Source: Patiria pectinifera
Taxonomy: Eukaryota; Echinodermata; Asteroidea; Valvatida; Asterinidae
Reading direction: 5' to 3'
Assembly: GCA_029964075.1 (NCBI GenBank)
Contig: CM057136.1
Coordinates: 8,432,001 to 8,496,000 of the forward strand
DNA: 64,000 nt
This document shows, piece after piece, positions 58,256 to 64,000 of the stretch; positions within the stretch are counted from its first letter, which is position 1, and the number at the start of each line of letters is the position of its first letter. The position numbers and the translations under genes were made by a program. Under the pieces are notes generated by a model that was given only the letters and a program-made list of their open reading frames with translations, searched no databases and was not told the DNA's origin.

Positions 58256-58840
58256 TGTACCTTCTATAACGTTTTACATTTTTTTTTGTATTAATACATC
58301 AATCTGGGCACGCTAACAATTCCATCATGAAGGCCCACTTTAATGGCGGAAGCATTGTGCTAGCTATTGCACAATGGTGTCTCCATCGAAGGGGGCCTGG
58401 TAAGTGTTTTTTAACTTAAATAATACATATTCTTTGTTTAAGCGCCGTGCGGTGGATGTTTCTGCGATTGGCTGTACTTTATACATTTCTCTATTATTAT
58501 TATAATTATTATAACGGTAGCCACAAGGATTTGTCTATTATGTAACAAATTTGTACAGAAAAAAAAAACCACTACAGAAAACTACAGGAAAACTATCAAT
58601 TGAAAGTGTGCACAGAAATTATGGAATGTACAAAGCAAAGGATTGATGTGGCATGTATACATGTATATTTACTTTTAATTTATCATTTGATTAATGGGAA
58701 ATTAATTTTTGGCTACTTAATGTATATTGACAAGCACACAATTGGCAAAAAAAGCTGCATTATTATATTTGGTTCAAATCAACATATTACCATGACTACA
58801 CTCTAAAAACCATGGTGTGATGTAGGATAATTCACCAAAT
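58256..58840. other. Intergenic, nothing recognised
   Basis: AT-rich. No gene was seen. Confidence 0.35.
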
Positions 58841-59150
58841 CCAGGGCGAGTCAAAAGAACGATCCCAAATGGCAGGACCTATTTTTGAATGAAGTTTTGC
58901 CTGTAGCACTTTCTAAATCTAGGATATGAAAGTCCAATCAATGAGCTTTCTTTTAGTACAAGAATCATTCAAATACCTCATGTTCTTTTCAAGTTACGGA
59001 ATTTTGAACACAAACACCGTTTTAAAGTTCTGTCCACGAACACCAAAAAACAGGCAAGTGTTATTTCAACAAAACGAAAAAAAAATTACATGCATGCATC
59101 CCTACGAGAAACATTTTTGTTTTACTGAAAGAACACATTTGTTTGTGTGT
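58841..59150 (+). mobile_element. Long-TIR foldback MITE, half copy
   Basis: CCAGGGCGAGTCAAAAGAAC, AATCTAGGATATGAAAGTCC, GAGCTTTCTTTTAGTACAAG and GTTCTGTCCACGAACA match the left arm of 44,028-44,504. A short hairpin end (TTTCAACAAAACG, TTTACTGAAAGAACAC) is present, but the right arm is missing. Confidence 0.7.
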
Positions 59151-59368
59151 TAAAAAAACACCTTTTTTTAAAAGGTTGCAGGCAGCAATGAAAGGGAAAA
59201 AAGGAGGGGTGGAATAAACATACAAGTTGAAAATGTTTTGATATAAAAAATAAAATTGAATTATTGTTGCGGACCATTGTTAGGAATCATCTTTCAAATA
59301 ATTTTTCATGGCCTTCTTCAGTTCTTGTACTTGTTTCAGGACTTTCATTGCACAGGGGTATGTGCATA

Positions 59369-59559
59369 TACAGTCGAGTCTCGTTATAACAAACTCGTTC
59401 GGACCTAGCCAAATTGTTTGTTATATCAGAATTTTGTATTAAGAGGAACATCAGTCCCATTCATTGTGCATATAAATGCACAGTCGGGACCAAGGCTTTA
59501 TGTTTGTTATAACCAGAATTTTGTATTAACAGAGTTTGTACTAACGAGAGTCGACTGTA
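59369..59559. mobile_element. Pogo/Tigger-like MITE
   Basis: The element spans 59,371-59,557 (187 bp), bounded by TA at 59,369-59,370 and 59,558-59,559. The left end CAGTCGAGTCTCGTTATAAC matches the reverse complement of the right end, CAGTCGACTCTCGTTAGTAC. TA duplication with CAGTCGA-type termini fits the pogo/Tigger branch of Tc1/mariner. The interior has more TTGTTATA/TATAACAA inverted words and no coding sequence. Confidence 0.8.
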
Positions 59560-59749
59560 TGTAAATTTAATGTGTGGCAATATTTAATATGATAATGATA
59601 TTCATATCATGCTGTGTGCAGCCGATGACAATTGTTTTTATTGATAATTTATGTAAATAATGTATAGTAGTAAAGTCTGGGACAAGCCAATAAAAGTATG
59701 ATGCATCCAGCATGTCAGACTGGCATTTATCTCCGGTTTCCTTGACATG

Positions 59750-59985
59750 AAACGACTCGGAATATTTTCTACTCCCCCTGGATGGGATGCCAGCCCAGCG
59801 CATGTTACTCCCCAGCTAATGCCGTTACCCATTTGCACATACGTATTGTATACTCCTGGGTGGAGAGAGGCAAGTGGACGTAACTTGGCTTGCCCAAGGA
59901 CATTACATATGGCCAGCAGCTGGACTCAAACCCCTGACCCTCTGATCACGAGTCACGAGCCCTCACCACTGCATTCTCCCGCATT
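59750..59985 (-). mobile_element. tRNA-derived SINE, degraded
   Basis: On the minus strand a tRNA-like start near 59,985 is followed by a B-box-like GGGTTTGAGTCC at ~59,923-59,934. The body includes CCACCCAGGAGTATACAATA and CAAATGGGTAACGGCATTAG, and corresponds to the 49.6-kb copy. Confidence 0.6.
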
Positions 59986-60014
59986 TATACATGTATAATA
60001 ACAAGCGGTTTAAA

Positions 60015-60380
60015 CTTAAAGGGAAGATACAACATTTGCAAACATCAAAAAATGAAATGATCAAATTATCACAAAATACCTTACTGAATTGTTAGGGACT
60101 GACAGTCTAAAGCATCCTGTAAAATCGTGGCTCCTGATGTGCTGACATTTTCAGGAAAAATTGTATTTTTCCAACGCTGGTCGGCCGACCAGCGTTGGAA
60201 AAAACCTGCTCTTTTCAAAAACTGTTCCTTATTGTTCATGTTTAGTTATTCTGACTTTTCAACTGATTACATTGTACACACCTGTGAAGGGGTACAAGCC
60301 TGCTAGACTGATTCTCTGACCTTACAATTCCTTAAAGTGTATTAATTGCTCTATTTCATCTTAAGTGGGTCAGGGAACCA
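60015..60380. repeat. GTCGGCCGAC-palindrome repeat, copy 2
   Basis: Inverted relative to 29,270-29,615. It contains AATACCTTACT, GACAGTCTAAAGCATCCTGT, the central palindrome, and CTAGACTGATTCTCTGACCT. The centre at 60,166-60,203 is a perfect 38-bp palindrome with half-site CCAACGCTGGTCGG plus flanking T5/A5. It is cut at the right by the assembly gap. Confidence 0.75.
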
Positions 60381-60880
60381 NNNNNNNNNNNNNNNNNNNN
60401 NNNNNNNNNNNNNNNNNNNNNNNNNNNNNNNNNNNNNNNNNNNNNNNNNNNNNNNNNNNNNNNNNNNNNNNNNNNNNNNNNNNNNNNNNNNNNNNNNNNN
60501 NNNNNNNNNNNNNNNNNNNNNNNNNNNNNNNNNNNNNNNNNNNNNNNNNNNNNNNNNNNNNNNNNNNNNNNNNNNNNNNNNNNNNNNNNNNNNNNNNNNN
60601 NNNNNNNNNNNNNNNNNNNNNNNNNNNNNNNNNNNNNNNNNNNNNNNNNNNNNNNNNNNNNNNNNNNNNNNNNNNNNNNNNNNNNNNNNNNNNNNNNNNN
60701 NNNNNNNNNNNNNNNNNNNNNNNNNNNNNNNNNNNNNNNNNNNNNNNNNNNNNNNNNNNNNNNNNNNNNNNNNNNNNNNNNNNNNNNNNNNNNNNNNNNN
60801 NNNNNNNNNNNNNNNNNNNNNNNNNNNNNNNNNNNNNNNNNNNNNNNNNNNNNNNNNNNNNNNNNNNNNNNNNNNNNNNN
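60381..60880. other. Assembly gap, 500 N
   Basis: Exactly 500 undetermined bases, probably a fixed-size placeholder rather than a measured length. Open frames spanning it are artefacts. Confidence 0.99.
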
Positions 60881-61274
60881 TTCACTATTCGAGCATTCTA
60901 TCGCCGTTTAGCTTCACTCGTCCCTATCAAAGATGCATTCATTTTATAAGTATCGCGTTGTTCATTTAATTTCGTCTAAACCATTAGTAAGGGGTTGATC
61001 GGGCATTCGTTTTCATTAATGGGCAAACATATTTCACATTTTGTCAAAACATCTTTTAAGACTTCATACGTGTCCGTACTCCTTACCGTTAATCATATTT
61101 GATAACTTCAATCCGTAGATGCCTTTCTTTCGTAATTAAAGGGTATGTGCAATGAATTTTTCTCAGGAAATCTTATTGTGCAACTCTTTATACTACTGTA
61201 AAATTTAAGGAAACTACGCATTTGACAAAAATGGTTATTTCTTACTGCAACAGTGCACTTCTTTAAACATTTTC

Positions 61275-64000
61275 CATGCTTTTCCGGACTACGTATGAGC
61301 GCTCTGTTACTGTGATGTTATTTCAGGAACACACTGTTTAGTTTAGGGTTTTTTCCTTTCAAATTATTCATCGAAAATTTGGTAATGAAAAAACATTTGT
61401 GGGAAAGGGTTGGTCATTGGCTTACTGCCATGTACTGACACATTATATAATAACTAAATAAAAGAAATTTATGACAGCAAACTATCCAAAATTCTAGCAA
61501 CTTTGTTTGCTGAAATAGCCGTGTAACATTAATCATGCCCGGAATGCCATCACAGGTTTTTTTAATAAATATGAAACTCTGCATTAGCATAAAACGGAGA
61601 AGGCACCAAAAACACTCCTCAAAATGGAAAATGAAACTTGCAAATAAGGTTAAATGTGACACAAAGATGTATTTTCAAGGTTTGCATTGCAAACTTACTT
61701 TGCATGGACCCTGTGAATACGGTAAGTGTTCGGTCAGACATGCGCATGAAAACATTTAAGAAATAACTCAAGAGAAATGTTCCCGATGGTACAACCATTG
61801 CCAAACATAGGTGTTCCGATGTCTTGCACGTCAAGAAATCGTCAACGTAAAGACGCCCCTTGTTCAAACGTTTAAAGAAGTAGAAAAGATAAATAGTGAA
61901 AAATAAATTATCTTAGTCCCCTTTAGCTAATTAATTCCTAATTACATCTTGTTTCCCTCATAGGGCCTATCAGTTAATTTGTAACATTGTAAATTTTACA
62001 GTCATCAAGTTTTTTTTGGGGGGGGGGGCGAATGAACCTCGTAGAAAAATAGGAAAATGTATCGATTAATTTTTTTTTACTAATTTAAATGACCAAACGA
62101 TGAAAGCGATTGCCCATAAACGAATAAGAAACGAAAAGCATGGTTATACGTTACAAGCGCACGGATGTTCGCTAATTTAAATGCGGCAACCGTCAAAAGG
62201 TTGCAAAGACTTAATTTAAGACTGCTACAAATTAAGTCTTGAATGCACAAAAACGAAATAGGATGTCCAAAAACGAAAACGAACATTCAGAGCAAAATCT
62301 TGGCTGCCTAAAAATGAAATTGAATGAACCCAAAATGAAAAAGAAACTCACCACATGTGCAAAACTCACGCGAAATTTAATGGCTGATAATGAAACTGAT
62401 TTTAAAAAAATCGGAAATTTGCCGGGAAAACCTATATTGAAAAGGAAGGCCTATTCTTGGCTGACTTCTTCATATTTTAAAAGGCATTGATCCAATTTTT
62501 GTCTTCATACTCATTAACCAACGACTGAATCACCCCCTTTATCAGTACCTCCCTGTCTCATATCGTTTGAATATGTTTGCTTCTTCCAAATATCATTGCT
62601 CCCTGTGACTTTCGGATCAGGAAGATGTACATGAATGTACACACTATGAGGTCTCATGCAGTAACTCTCTTGTTCGCCCGATTCTACCGGCCTTGCATTT
62701 AAGTGCAAACTCATCATAACAAAAATCTACGATGGAGGAAAATTATTAAATTCATATTTAATAACCTATCGACAATACTGGTAAGCAATGAGGCAGAAAG
62801 CAAGCGCTTGATGACTGCGTTCCTTTGTGTGTATTCCGATGGTTAATGTATTATATATGACATAACATAAAATACAGAAAGGCTTTTGGTGAAAATAATT
62901 ATCCTTGGGTACGTCAGCCTATATTTGGATTTGGGGAATCTGCCACAACCCGGCTACCGTTTTAGAATCGTTCGAGCTTTTCTTTCTTTTCCAAGGACCG
63001 TCATTCTCAGCGACTTTTCTTCAACCTGTTCCCAGCTGGAATTTGAGACATGGAACGAAAATCAACCCTGATACAAACTATAGGTTTTCCCGGCCAATTT
63101 CAGAATTTTCCGAAACATTTTCATTATCAGCCATTCAATTACGCGTGAGTTTTGCACATGCGATCAAATAGGGATTTCTTTTTCATTTTGGGGCATCCAA
63201 TTTCATTTTTAGGTAGCCAAGATTTTGCACTGAATGTTCATTTTCGTTTTGGTGCATTCTATTTTGTTTTGGTGAATTCAAGACTTACCTTGTAGCACTC
63301 TTAAATGAAGTCTTTGCTACCTTTTGACGGTTGACGCATTCAAATTAGCGAACGTCGGTGCGCTTATAGCGTATTATCATGCTTTTTGTTTCTTATTCGA
63401 TTATGGGCAATCACTGTCATCATTTGGTTATTCCAATTAATAAGATGTTTTACTGATACATTTTCCTATTTTGCTTCGAGGTAAATTTCTGCATAAAAAT
63501 CTTGGTGACTGCAAAATTTACAATGCAACAAGTTAACTGATATGAGGGATACAATATGTACCAAAATAATGAAATGAAAAGGGCTAAGATAATCATTTCT
63601 ACATGCTTAAACGTTTGATCAAGGGGCTTCTTTTAACGTTGACGAGTTTTTGACGTGCGAGACATCGGGGCATATACGTTTGGCAATAGTTGTACCATCG
63701 GGAACACTTCTCTTGGGTGATTTCTTATATGTTTTTTTTTCATGCTTGTGTCTGACCGAACACCAATTTAAAGGGCACATGCAAAGTTAATTCAAACGTT
63801 GAACACACATCTGTTTGTCACATTTAACCTTATTTTCAAGTTTCAAATTGTTTCATTTTGAAAGGTGTTTTTGGTGCCTTCTCCCTTTCTATGCTGATGC
63901 AAAGTTCGATATTCATGAGCAAAACTTCGATGTCATTCCGGGTAGATATGTTAACTGGCTATTTCAGCACAAAAATTTGCTAGAATTTTGGATATTTTTC
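61275..64000. repeat. Long inverted repeat running off the window end, with family E copies
   Basis: The left arm (about 61,480-62,450) is the reverse complement of the right arm (about 63,070-64,000), with a ~620-bp spacer. Paired words include AACCGTCAAAAGGTTGCAAA with CTTTGCTACCTTTTGACGGTT at 62,190 and 63,312, GGAACACTTCTCTTGGGTGA at 63,700, and GGAAAACCTATA at 62,426 with TATAGGTTTTCCC at 63,079. The outer portion from 61,275 is a copy of family E (46,190-46,620). Arms are diverged but colinear. ORFs inside on both strands reflect the symmetry and show no known domain. Confidence 0.75.

Noticed and set aside
60346..60969. Long open frames over 170 codons near 60.4-60.9 kb
   Set aside because: They consist of 500 undetermined bases and are artefacts of the gap.

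Overview
The window looks like 64 kb of intergenic DNA from a marine invertebrate deuterostome, most likely an echinoderm, with amphioxus or hemichordate as alternatives. This rests on indirect signs: an AT-rich background, no bacterial gene packing, a single-exon rhodopsin-type orphan receptor and a single-exon beta-1,3-galactosyltransferase-like gene of kinds that are expanded in such animals, tRNA-derived SINEs, and many short inverted-repeat transposons. The species cannot be named from sequence alone. There is one assembly gap of exactly 500 N (60,381-60,880).

Only two protein-coding genes are well supported, both on the + strand and each readable as one uninterrupted coding exon: a class A GPCR (39,585-40,562) and a type II membrane beta-1,3-galactosyltransferase family enzyme (52,002-53,006). 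A third place, 47,403-47,632, may be a coding exon ending at a splice donor, but this is weak. Nothing in the sequence links the two genes functionally; they are simply neighbours about 11 kb apart. No rRNA, functional tRNA gene or CRISPR array was seen.

Most of the rest is repeat-derived. 0-10 kb holds a truncated GGCGT-type element, a TA-flanked MITE, an AGAGATATCTCT array, and an intact-looking 950-bp hAT-type element with 8-bp target duplications and internal ACTCG arrays. 11-20 kb holds a small MITE, copies of several dispersed repeat families, and a 2.8-kb degenerate inverted repeat whose arms are tandem ~155-bp monomers. 20-28 kb holds a SINE, foldback elements, a 430-bp element with a terminal hairpin (second copy just after the galactosyltransferase gene), and a cluster of minisatellites. 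28-39 kb holds further dispersed copies, among them a family centred on a perfect GGTCGGCCGACC-type palindrome. 40-51 kb holds MITEs, SINEs and a hAT-like element nested inside a long-TIR mariner-like MITE. 53-64 kb holds foldback elements, a pogo/Tigger-like MITE, a SINE, the gap, and a long inverted repeat (arms at least ~0.95 kb) that runs off the end.

Repeat boundaries and pairings were found by eye, so edges are approximate unless target-site duplications are given. Class assignments (hAT, Tc1/mariner, pogo, Helitron-like) rest on termini and duplications only; no transposase reading frame was found.
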